From Mesostigma viride (taxonomy: Eukaryota; Streptophyta; Mesostigmatophyceae; Mesostigmatales; Mesostigmataceae), in contig RPFO01000156.1 of NCBI GenBank assembly GCA_009746045.1, positions 259,278 to 323,277 on the forward strand: a DNA stretch of 64,000 nucleotides, read 5' to 3'. Shown one piece after another: positions 9,282 through 21,000 of the stretch (its first letter is position 1; each line of letters begins with the position of its first letter). A program made the translations under genes and the position numbers. The notes below the pieces were generated by a model, which searched no databases, was not told where the DNA came from, and worked only from the letters and a program-made list of their open reading frames with translations.

Positions 9282-12200
9282 CTCCCAGTTGCCGTCCTCG
9301 ATAAGCAGCACCAGGTCTGACAGCATCTGCGTCGTGTACATGGGGGGCGGCCTGGGCAGTGGCTTGTGCAGTGCCACCTCGTGCTTCCCGTGGCCGCGGC
9401 CTTGCTTCCGGTGTGTGGGGATAGCGACTTCCGGGGCCGGGGGAGGGTTTGCGAGCGCGACGTCGCAGTCCACGTTCCACCCCACCGAGAGGATGCTGGC
9501 ATTGGCCAGAGGGCGAGGGATGCCAGGAGTAGAAGGAGAGAGGGACAGGTGAGTGACAGGCGATGGGTGTAATTTTATGTCTGTTTATGCGGAAAACCCA
9601 ATACGAGCCCAAACACGACAATGCTAATTCAATGACATGAGGGAGAGAGGTGGCAGGTGGGTGGCAGGCGCCACGAGCGGATTTTCTACGTCAGTGTAGG
9701 CAAGTGCGACATGGAACAAACACAGTCGACGACTGCTAGTCCTCCATGACTGGTGAGGCAGCTGGCGTATAAAAGGCAAAGCCAAGACATTACAACTAAC
9801 AATAACGTGACACAGGGGGCACAATCAGGCTACGCAAGAAAGTACACTGGGAACGGTTACAACTTTGTCCAGAACACAACGGCCGTTGCCGAGTGTGAAA
9901 AGGGCTATTGTCGACACTATTCAAGTTACTACACTTTGCCGTTGTTCTCACACATCGAAATTGTTTCAACGACATCACCAAAAGTTCGGGCCGCTGATGG
10001 CTACGGGTGCCAGCTGTCAAGTAATAGTTTGGCGTACTAGGCTGCACATGATTCCTAGCTAGCCACGTACGCGTGCCAGCTGTCAAGCAAGCACGTACGC
10101 GTGGGGGTATATCCCGCGGCAGGCCTGGATAAAGTCCTCGGCCGCTTGGCGTGATGTGAAAGGACCGTGGGTGCCGCCGGGCCCGACCGCTCTGCGTGGT
10201 TGGACGCGGGGGGTGGGGTTGAGGTGAGAAAACCAAGAAGAACATTGTCGAGAAAACCAAGAAGAACATGCGCACTAGGTGAGTTGACATGCATGCTGGG
10301 TAAAATAATGCTGCGTGTTCATGCTGGGTAACCGTATTTGGGCACCTTATCGCAAGCCAACTAACAAGGGGTTGCTTTGCAAAGCCGTAGGGTAATCGTG
10401 CAAGGCAAGCCAACAGGACTCCAAGCCTTACAGGTCACCCGCAATCCATGTGCACGAATACTAACCCACAAAACCCATGTCACCCTATCCATAACAAGCC
10501 CCAAAACAACCCGTAATCCAAACCACGCGTCGGCGTGCAGGAACAATCACCCCCCAAACCAGTGCGGCATCACGGCCGACATCCCGTTCATACCAACTAA
10601 TGCCATCAAACCATCAAGTGGCCACCCACATGTCGGCGTGCAGGAAGACGGGCGCGGCCAGCAGCTTGAACTCGCGCTGGAGCGCCAGATGGCGCAGAGT
10701 GGGCTGCAGGGTCGCCATGTGGCGGTAGCGCAGCTTGATGGCCTTGGGGCCCGCTTGCACCTGGCAGCCGGCACACGGGGCAGCGAAGAGGACCGCGATG
10801 ACGACAAGGAAGAGGGGTGTGGACAAGGGGGGGGGGGGGGGGAGGGAACAAGGAGGGCGGTGGACAAGGCGTGTGTGGAACAACAAATCGGGGTGTGGAG
10901 GAGGGCAAGGAAGAGGATGAAGGCCAGCGGAGGACACTGCGGTGAGGGCAGCAAAGACAATATGGGCATACAGGAGGAGAGGAAGAGGGGGAACATGCCA
11001 CCTCTCAACTTAGCGTGCGCGTGTTATGGCACATGGTAGCATTGGGAATGCCCCCGCGCCCTGACATATGCATGCTCACGCCTGCATGCGACCCAAATTT
11101 GTTCCTAAAGAACCAAAAACGAGAAAGCAGGGTGAAACACTGTTTCGCATGGCTGGGTTAATTAATTAATTAGTTAACAAATTAGCACGTAGACTGCGTC
11201 ACACGTGGGCACTAACAAATTCAAGCCTATACACAACGAGAAGGAGGTAGGGCTGGGTTGGGCAGCTGCGTTGTCATCCTGGGCTCGCACACATCTAGGC
11301 CAGCAAGAGCGGCACGGATGGCAGCACGCAAACAGAGAGGCCGGGGGAGACGGGCCAGCGACTGATCATGTCGATACAGCGATTGATCAAGTAGGTCTGT
11401 TTCTCGCGAGCTACAGCAAGACATACACAATCATGTGGCACGATTTTGTACTTGCAAGCGTGACTATGGTCCCTCAGGTCCTTTTGTCAATGAGTGACAG
11501 TGCGCGTTTTGGCCACAACTGCACCTGCTTATACATACGTGAGAGATACAGTCTCGAGCAGTCTTCTTTGGCAAGACAAGAAGCGGAAGCCACTGGCCCT
11601 CTTCCAAATGGGGGGTGGGGGTGGGAGGGGGGGGGGGCAAGAAGACGGGTTGATTTTATAAACCAAACCTTGCACCCCACGTGTAATGGTCAGTGGTCAC
11701 ATCAACGCTGTGGCAAGCCATGAACATCGCACCTTTGAGCATGCCAGTTGCGATAATGTTGAAGAGCATCTCGCACCTTCTCTAGGAACTCATGGAAGGA
11801 GAGGTCGGACTCCTCATTCGGCTCCTGCCCCATCATGATATGACCCTGCAGGATGGGTAGCATGCGCAAGCAGGGATCCCACACAAATGTAATAAGATAG
11901 ATATAGCATGATGAGCAGGCATTCCATACGTAGACGGCCAGGTGTGCAGGCCCGAGCAAGCAGAGCATTCCCAACATCTTCTGCTTAAATGCCATGAAGA
12001 GAAAGTGGCTGGAAAGACAGGCAGATGGCTTTGCAAGCAATGGGTGCGGTCCTGTGCTGGGACAGAGCAGTATCGAAAACCGTGACGGTGACAGCATCGA
12101 AAACCATGACGGTGACGATGAAGGAGACGGTGACGGCGACAAGGGAAGAAGAGATCGGTAATGATCGCAACGAACGCTTTAGTCATCTATAACCACGGTG

Positions 12201-13389
12201 ACTGTACATCGGAGTAGGCCACGTTATTGTACCTTCACGCAGGGCGGCACATGCTGACGTAGGGCAACACATGCTGCACCTTCATGGATGTCATGGATTA
12301 CTATACGTTGACGTAAGCGACATGCACCAACGCAATAATGACATACCATTACGTAGGACACATGCACCAATGAATGCTGTACCTTGAAGTATGCCACGTG
12401 CGCCTCTATTCCGTGCACCGACATGTTGCGGAGCGCCGATGCGAGACTGTGTTGGTTGTAGATGCCGCGCTGCCACACCATCTGCCCACGCCATCATTCC
12501 ATAGCACGCGACCGCGTTCACATATCCATAAGACATGAGGCAACGAGCGCAGGCCATAAATTTGGAGAATCTGGACCATAGTAGCTGGAGCCTCCTGTCA
12601 TCTTATCCGTGTTTGTCGAGTCAACACTCACAGTAGCTGGAAATTTTCAGGATGATGGAAATGGGTGGAGGTGGAAAGGTGTAGCTGTGTACATTAACAT
12701 CATGGTCGGCTAATGGTCAGAGCGAACCTAGACGGTGTAGCTCAAAAGCATTCAGATATGTTCATAGCAGTCCGGGTGGGTGGTCAGAGGAAACAGTTGC
12801 AGGAGAGAGTTGGAATTGAGGGCGAGTACTTAGAGCAATTTAGGGCCAGGTATGGCGTAGGGGCAGCACATCAGATGCGCAAAGTCCAGTGTTCCAGGGT
12901 AGCCCAGGTGGGCAGTGGCACTATCAAGTGGCAGTGTGCGGTTGCAGTTAACAGTACGTACTTGAGTATGACGCACCAGCGCTGCAGAATGCAGATGCAA
13001 CCCACTTACGCCAAACGGGGCTAGTCCTGATGAGCAACTGCGATCATAAATAGGGGCAAGAACTATTGAGCACAGTTCAGCACAGCCAAGAAAGTAATTC
13101 AAGCCTGCAAGATAGCTAACTGTACAATGACAGGGGGGGAGGGCGGGGGGGGGGGGGGAGAGTAATTCTAATCGTAGTAGCAGGTTATCACCTGTGCCGG
13201 GAACTCCAGCTGGAAGGCGGACAAAAGTTCTGAGATCTCAGACTTGGGCTCGGGCAGCGTTTCCTTGTCCAGCTGGAGGATGGCGATGACGAGGCCCCCC
13301 ACCAGCACGATCCCCGCCAATAGCGCGACGACGTACATGAGGTTGCCGGCGATGCAGCAGGCGACGCGCCCCACGGTGGAGGCACCGGC
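9282..13389 (-). CDS. Unidentified multi-exon protein with a transmembrane segment
   Basis: Five exons join in one frame with GT-AG borders: 13192-13389, 12383-12481, 11777-11845, 10630-10760, 9282-9495. The first has a strong membrane helix (about residues 15-39 of the fragment, NLMYVVALLAGIVLVGGLVIAI) followed by an acidic linker. Later exons give RGIYNQHSLASALRNMSVHG, SDLSFHEFLEK, a basic AIKLRYRHMATLQPTLRHLA segment, and a final piece ending LVLLIEDGNWE. Phases match at every junction, which argues for a real gene. I do not recognise the family. The start is missing; candidate 5' exons lie at 13.8-14.7 kb. The 3' end is also missing; a terminal exon may lie near 8.34-8.48 kb. The exon at 11777 could instead end about 50 bases later, but that breaks the phase. 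Three of its introns carry copies of the adjacent exon edge. Confidence 0.6.
11157..11215 (-). mobile_element. Truncated retroelement 3' end: hairpin plus (TTAA)n tail
   Basis: Read on the minus strand, a CACGTG...CACGTG hairpin (11186-11207) is followed by a TTAATTAATTAA tail. The adjacent body (CTATACACAACGAGAAGGAG) is shared with the locus at 17865-17960. The hairpin matches the 3' end of the LINE at 57.9-60.2 kb. It sits in an intron of the minus-strand gene. Confidence 0.7.
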
Positions 13390-13839
13390 CTGCGAGCACC
13401 ACATTATGCAAGTACCCGCCACCGTACACAATACCACGTATTGGTTCCATTGGTGAGACCGGCTAGCGCCAGGGCATACCCTGTTGATCCGATTAGGTGT
13501 AAGCAGTGAAAAAGATGCTGATGGCAGGTTCCTGATGTTGACCCTCACTTTTTTGCTTTTTAAATGCGAGTGTTGACCCATCACCGTGTACGGCCTTTGC
13601 AAGACTCGGGAATCTAATTTAGGACCATAAGTAGCGCTGCTCGGCCGTCCGGAAGCGACTAGTATAACCCAAATATGTGATTCTGATGCACCATGAGATG
13701 CATGATAAGTGCAGTTTTATTGTCGAAGTAACTATAACCTTAATGAAATTCTAGAGCAGGAATGGCATCGTGAGACATTGGAATGAGACACATGAAACGG
13801 GTAATGTTAGAGTAAAATGAATTACCTTTATACGAGAAA

Positions 13840-14701
13840 GCTTCGAGGTTCCCTGCATTAGGCCCGTCATTTGACCTAGATGTTTTCTGGCAGCGTGAAG
13901 AAGTCGAGCACTAGCAAACTGGCAGCCCTCGAAAGTCATACAATTTCTGGGTTCAAGCGCCCACTTCATGGAAAACATTTCGGTCTTCAAACGACACAAT
14001 TAATTCAGATGAGTGAAAGATACTCGTATCGTAAAAGAGACTGATAAAGTTAAATCAAGCCGTGCCCACTAAGTGAGCCTGCAAAGCAGTGTAGATGCCC
14101 TCCCCTTTCAAGGCATACCCACAAAAAAAACAGGGAAATGGATGTTTGCCCAGTTTGCCAAGAAAATGGAGATATCTACAGTGCCTTGATGATTGTGGCA
14201 AACGAGACAACTTTTTGAGGAGGTAATAATTCGCAATTCTAGTGGCGAACTGGCGATGTCTGCCAGTCCGTCACGCGTAAGGTGTTGGTTTATTCCCGTC
14301 TGCAACAGGTCTGCAAGAGAAAACTAATTTCTTTCTTGCGCGGGTTGCCAAATTAGGTACCCGTATACGGCCACGGTTGTAGACTCGGAATGCCTCACAT
14401 CAGATGTAAGGATCTGTCTGTTTGAACAATCTCCTTTTGAGGCCAATATTATCTGATACTTAAATCTACAAGCAAATGATAGGTTTAATGGTTTATACTC
14501 GTAATCAGGGAAGGCAGTAGACAGGCGCTTCCGACTGACTAGCTGGTCCAGGCCGAGTTCAAATTCAAGCAAAACGGTCATGGTAGGCAGGTCCGCTGGC
14601 TGTTCGCAACAGGACGCCAAGGGCGGAGGCAAAAAGCAAAGCAATGGCAAATAAGGAGGCGCACGAAAGATGGTTTTCATGGCAACTAAGCTCTGCGACA
14701 C
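13840..14701 (-). CDS. Possible 5' exons of the minus-strand membrane-protein gene
   Basis: A 125-codon frame at 14324-14701 starts with ATG. After an internal Met it has a signal-peptide-like run (PYLPLLCFLPPPLASC) and then ordinary sequence (LSTAFPDYEYKPLNLSFACR). A second open stretch at about 13825-13999 ends in a plausible donor (ATAAAG|GTAATT). Both lie upstream of the membrane exon at 13192-13389 on the same strand, but I could not establish splice phases linking them. GC content is lower than in the confident exons. Confidence 0.3.
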
Positions 14702-15007
14702 GATAGCTAGAGGTGTGTTGCAGGGGCATAGAGTTTTGAATTGAAATACCTCCTTAATGCTTTAAATGCAGGACTCCGCGTAATGGCAGGTTCGACGAAA
14801 TCGTGGGGAAATTGAACGAGATGCAAGCCCTGCTGAAACCGAGACGGGCTTGGGCATTTGCTTGCGCATACTTCGTCACAGCCTCCTGCGGTCTTCTTTA
14901 AGCCGGCGTTTCGACAGGCAATGGCGCATTCAGGCTACCAGATCCGCGCACTGCACCGTGATTATCAGACGGCGTATGTAGTCTGACATACGAGATAGCA
15001 GCGTAAG
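14702..15007. promoter_or_regulatory. Probable shared promoter between divergent genes
   Basis: About 300 bp separate the most upstream minus-strand candidate exon from the start of the plus-strand coiled-coil gene. No clear TATA box or known element is visible. An alternative ATG at 14922 could begin the plus-strand gene through a 49-bp intron (14979-15025). The assignment rests on gene orientation alone. Confidence 0.35.
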
Positions 15008-18000
15008 ATGGGGCATTACATGCAGGCGACAGAGGCTTCTGCCAGCCTTGCAGAGGCTGTGGCGTCAAGGGAGAAGGCACTATTTTTGCTACAAGATGAG
15101 CAAAGGAAACGGGAGCAGAGCAACGATATGCTCGAAGCCGTGTCTGCTTTTTACAAATGGCGATTGTACAATGTGCGTGGCTCATTTAGAAAGCAGCTTG
15201 CTGGCATTCTTTTGAAGATCGAGGAGGAGGGAGCTCGAGCGGAGGAAGTGAAGCTTAAGGCTCGGGCATTGGAAGAAAAAAATGGCCGGCTTGAGGCGGA
15301 GCTTCACAACTGCCAAGAAGAACTCCAAGTCGCCACTCTGGAGGCGGCAGAGGCTAGGCGAGAGAGCGAGTCCGCGACGGCCCAGCTGCGAGGAGTCGAG
15401 GCCATTTTGCTAGAAGCCGAGAGCAAAACCTTGCAAGTCATGTCTGACAAGGACGCGCTAGCGTCAGAGCTGGAGAATCTGACCGCATCGTTTACCCGTA
15501 GCCAGGTACTCGCGGAAACTGACAAGGCGGTACTGACCGAGAAAGTGGAGGACTTGCAGAGGCAGAGGGTGGAGGGCATGGCCGAGCTGAAACGCCTTCT
15601 GACCCAGGTACAGGCGCTGCTCTGGTGACGGATGCCTGCTTGGAATTGAATAGGGTTTCGGGAATTACCGTCGAGCAGACCCACAATGCCTGCAGCAACT
15701 TGCACTGTTGTGAATTGCCAGGAAATGGCTTCGTGTCAAGCTTCGTTTGGGAAGCTGGGCTGCTAAGTAAGAATTACACCTTTATGTACGCTGAGCTGTG
15801 CATGGCGTCGGCACACATAGTTGCCTTCTGTAGTAATTCGGTATCCGCAGTTTTACCGTAAATTAATCGGGTAGTCGCTTTGGCACCTTCGTTGCTCACC
15901 AGCTAGTCGCCTGACAGTAAACACCTTATATCTCACAGATAGAGGGATTGTATCTGTTCCTAAACACCTGCATTTCTGACCTTGGCGAATTACGCTCCAC
16001 AGCCAGGCTTCGCTACGACAAGAATTGAAAATCTGAGTCCTCAAAAACCGCCACCACTACCACCACCACCACCACCACCACCACCACCACCACCACCACA
16101 CCACCACCACCACCACCACCACCACCACCACCACCACCACCACCACCACCACCACCACCACCACCACCACCACCACCACCACCACCACCACCACCACCGC
16201 CGCCGCCGCCGCCGCCACCACCACCACCACCACCACCACCACCACCATCACCACCACCACCACTACCCCCCCCGCCCCCTCCTCCTCCTCCTCCTCCTCC
16301 TCCTCCTCCTCTTCTTCTTCTTCTTCTTCTTCTTCTTCTTCTTCTTCTTCTTCTTCTTCTTCTTCTTCTTCTTCTTCTTCTTCTTCTTCTTCTTCTTCTT
16401 CTTCTTCTTCTTCTTCTTCTTCTTCTTCTTCTTCTTCTTCTTCTTCTTCTTCTTCTTCTGTGTCGTTCCAAAACCAGTCTTCTCATTCTTGCCCATTCTT
16501 GGGTAAGACCTCGTCTCTCGGCTTTCATGGGCCCCCATCATGTGCCCCCCACTAGGCTTTGGCCGACAACAGGGTAGGTGCCAGGGTTGAGAGCTCCGAC
16601 GTGATTGGATTTTGCATGTTCGTTCCCTCATATTCCTATTCGAGTCATCCGTCCATTCGTGTCATCCTTGGGGTGTCACCCCACCCATCTCGCCCCCTTG
16701 TGCCGCGTTTGCTGTGCTTGCCAATCTCTGTGATGTCGCCTCACCCATCTTGCCTATTTGCCGCCCATCTCTCTCCCGCCGGGCACTTTTTTACTATATG
16801 TTTTCCTGGATGCCCCACCCATCTTGCCTGTTTCAACGCACCTCTCGCCCCCCACCTGCCTTTTTTTTCCTATTATGTGTCCGATCCCAGGACAATACCT
16901 GGATGCCCCACCCATCTTGTTCTCTCAGCGTCCCCCTCGCCCCCCACCTTCCGCCTTTCTATACGTGTCCTGTCTTCCGTGCGACCCTGCCCCTCTTGTC
17001 CCCACCCGCCAGCTGGCAATCAAAGACGAGGCGCACGTGAAGCTGTCCGAAGACTACGACAAGGTCAAGGCCAAGCTGTGCTGCCTCGCAGAGCAGCTGG
17101 CGGCGGCCAAGGCCGAGACTGTGGCGCTGGCGGGCAAGCACCGCGAGGAGAACGAGCGCGTGCTGGCGGACGTGAGGGAGACGCGGAGCAGGTTGCAGGC
17201 CAAGGAGGTGGGTCACACGGGCTTGCAGCGTTGCAAGCCAAGGTGGTTTTGTACAGGCTTCAGGCCAAGGAGGTGGGTTGATACAGGCCAAGGAGGTGGG
17301 TTGATACAGGCCAAGGAGGTGGGTTGATACAGGCCAAGTAGGTGGGTTGATACAGGCCAAGGAGGTGGGTTGATACAGGCCAATGAGGTGGGTTGATACA
17401 GGCCAAGGAGGTGGGTTGATACAGGCCAAGGGGATGGGTTGATGCAGGCCAAGGGGATGGGTTCGTACAGGCCAAGGAGGTGGGTTGATACAGGCCAAGG
17501 AGGTGGGTTGATACAGGCCAAGGAGGTGGGTTGATACAGGCCAAGGAGGTGGGTTGATACAGGCCAAGGAGGTGGGTTGGTACAGGCCAAGGAGGTGGGT
17601 TGATACAGGCCAAGGGGATGGGTTGATACAGGCCAAGGGGATGGGTTGGTACAGGCTTGAAGCCAAGGTGGTTGTACAGGCTACTAGCAAAGGAGTTGGG
17701 TTTGTACGGGCTACAGGTCAACGAGATGCATCTGTACAAGCCAAGGAGGTGTGTTTGTACAGGCTGCAGGCCCAGGGGACGGGTTGATGCGGTCTTAGCA
17801 AAACAACAGATGTGGACTTATGAGGCTTGTCCTCCTGCTTCATCCCGCTTCACCCCACATAAATCAAATAATTAAATTAATTAATCCACACGTAACTGCG
17901 TCACGTGGGTGCCAGTACAGAGTAAAGGAACCTTCAACCCCTATACACAACGAAAAGGAGGGAGGGCGCCCTAGCTTCTCTCACTGCCAAAAGTGGGCGG

Positions 18001-21000
18001 GCCACAGAGGGCTCTATCCACAGCATGGTGCCGGGGCGCAACACCCCATATACGCCCATACTATCCCCCTTCTCTGGGTGTTTTCCTGCCCTATCCTGCT
18101 TGTACTCACCTTATTGCGCCTAATTGTCTCGACTTAGTCATCTCATCTGACCCTTATCCCCCCCATCTGTTACCCTTACCCCCTACCTATTACCCTTACC
18201 TACTCCCTTTACCCACCATTCCTCACCCAGGTGGAGGCGACGGCGCTGGCCACGCGCGCGGCAGCATTAGAGACGGAGCGCGACGCGTTGCGTGCCGACA
18301 AGGCGGAGGGCCGTCACGCGCTGGCCACCGCGCAGGGTGAGGCGCGCGACGCCCGCACTATGCTGGTGGAGGCGCAGCGCCAGCTGGCAGCGGCCAGGGA
18401 CGAGGCGCAGGCGGCCGCGGCCGCGGCGGCCAGGGACATGGCGGTGTGTTTCTGGAATGTATCATGCTTCTCCTGTAGGGGGCGGCTTCCGATCCTCTAG
18501 TCGATTTAGACTTTGATACTAGACACCCAACAGCATAATATGTAGAGGTTGCCTCGCGGGCCACAATTGGGACCAAGCGGTTTAGATTTGTGGTCACGAG
18601 TGCCAACTGGTCGTCACAAGGGCCAGCAGCCCGAGTTGGGACAAGCGCTCCGAGGTTGCGCTTGTCCCACTTAGGGGACAAGCCGCAACAGTATGCTGTC
18701 TGTGCCAGTGATCGTGCATGGCCGACTTCTGTGGCAGCCAGGCCTGCTCTGTGTGTCTTCCCAACTATGCCATCGGGCACATCTGCTGTGGCGTGGCGCA
18801 CTGTGCCGTGCGCCAAGTGCCAGAAAAAAGGTCTTCAGGATGTGTGACAAGGCGCGACCAACGTTTGCATGCGACGTGCCCCCCACTGCCGCTTGCATGC
18901 ATGGCTGTGCAAGCCGACAGTCATGCTGTGAAACCCAGATTTCCCCCTTTGGGTTTTGCTTGAGTAATGTTGCCTGGCGCTGTGCCTTATGAATATATAT
19001 GGCACTATCGATATGCGGCATGTACCGTGTGAGGTGTGGCAGGTGATCAAGGATGATCATGGCGTAGCAACAGCCAACCTTAACGTATGTGGTTTGGCCA
19101 TCCATCACCAAGCTCTGGCTGTATATGTGGCCTGTCTTGTGGCGTGTGTCGTGCGCCAGGCATTATAGGACGGCTATGTCATAATGTGTGACACGGCATG
19201 AGCATGTTTCTCATGATGTGTGGTGAAGTACGTAGTGTGCCGTGCGCCAGTCCCTCAAGGACGACATCGCATAGCGCTGCCCAATCTCTCTCAATGTTTG
19301 TGAATAACGTGCCGTGCCTGTCCGTGCCACGTGACGTCCGCCAGGCGCTAAAGGACGACATGGCGCGCATGCGGGAGGCCAGCGCGGATGAGCAGGCGCG
19401 CGTGCTCATGGCGCGGGTGGATGAGCTGATGGGACAGTTGGCGCAGGAGCGCGAGGCGAGGGGCGCGGTGGAGAGGGACCTGCAGGCCCACGTGAGTTGT
19501 GACACAGCTGTGTTCTTGCTCGGCGTTCTGGTGGGTGTTTTCTTGTGGATGGTCTTGATGAATGATTCTTGTTAGATGATTCTTATTAGATGTTTCTTGT
19601 TCTATGATTCTTGTAAGACGATTCTTGTTCGGCCGGTGAGCCCACTGTGCCATCAGCATCGCCACATGTGTGTGCTAGCCATAGCTCTGTGCCACTTCAG
19701 ACGTAGCTGCCAATTTTTGTGGACGGGAGGCCAGCGCGGCTCCGGGGTGCTGGAAAACCAATTTTACAGTTATCACCCTGTGTATCGTTTTTTTTCCCCT
19801 TTCTATGGCAGTATCGTTTCATGGACATTATATATCGCTATACTATTGTTATACGCGTGTAGGGATATCATAATTGTTATATATGAAGCTACCACGTTTT
19901 TTAGAGCGGAGCTGAGCGTGGTTCTACCATGCTGCACCAGAAGAGCGGAAGGTTTGTGTGGGTTGCCTCGCGCAGCGGAAGCATACTGTACTAGACCCGC
20001 TGGTCACTATAATGGTCACTACAACGCTTGGGCGGTTGCCTTGCGCAGCGGAAGCAGGGCTAACGTGTTAAGGTGTAGTGTAATGATGAGCTGCATTGTC
20101 AGCGAGCGCCATTCTTGTCATTGCTGCACGTACATTGCCACTATGTTCTTCATACCTGAGCTGGAAGCAGATGGGCAGGTTGGCACGGTTGCGCTGTGCG
20201 TAATGCATCGAAGCAAGTTTGAGAGTGCTTGTCACACAGTGCTAAATTGCTGTATGCGAAGCGATACAGCAAGTTAAGGGGTGGCCACATGGGCACTTAG
20301 AAAATTTCTTGTCTCACCATCCTTATAACCAATGAACCATGCGAGACATTAATTCCCCTAGGATAGAATTGTCGGAGCATTAGCACACTATGCATCTGCA
20401 TCAGCATCTGCTGCGACGTTCCTCTCCCATGCATCTGCTGCTTTCTTTGTACTTTCCAGCTGTGTGCTCACTTGCTTGTCATGGCTGTGGTCGTGTGTTG
20501 GTTACTGGCATATCGTGACCAGATCGCATCCGCCCAGCACAACGACGCCCGCGTCAACATATCCCTGGCGTCGCGTGGGCGCAGGCCGACCCGCCAGGTG
20601 CATCTCGTGCCTGTATTCACTGCCACCTATGCACTACTCAATAAAGTGTGGGCGTACTCCAGGAGCGCTGCTAGTAGACCCACTCGCGTGTATCTAGATC
20701 TGATACAGCAGGTAGCCCGTGTGCTCTTAGTCGGGGGATTCCGAAGACTTTGGCTGTTACCCCGGTTGGATGCACGCCAGCTGTCCTCCTTTTGCTTGCG
20801 GATGCTGCCGTTCTGAATGAGGACGGGCTCATGCATCATTCTACAGAAGGATTACTTGAACGACCCCGTCATCACCTTCTGACCTGGTACCCCGTTTCTT
20901 ATACCCCATACCTTATGCCTCATATCTTGTACCCCATATATAATACCCCATATCTTGTTCCCCATATCTTGGACCCCATATCTTATATCGCATAGCTTGG

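Noticed and set aside
10547-11008. Minus frame of 153 codons rich in Pro and Ser
   Set aside because: It overlaps the confident exon 10630-10760 in another phase; the phase-consistent reading is preferred.
15982-16631. Histidine-, phenylalanine-, lysine-, arginine- and glycine-rich frames
   Set aside because: They are translations of the CCA, CTC and CTT triplet repeats inside an intron.
16959-17739. Minus-strand frames repeating LACINPPPWPVSTHLLGLYQ
   Set aside because: Antisense reading of the 23-bp splice-donor minisatellite.
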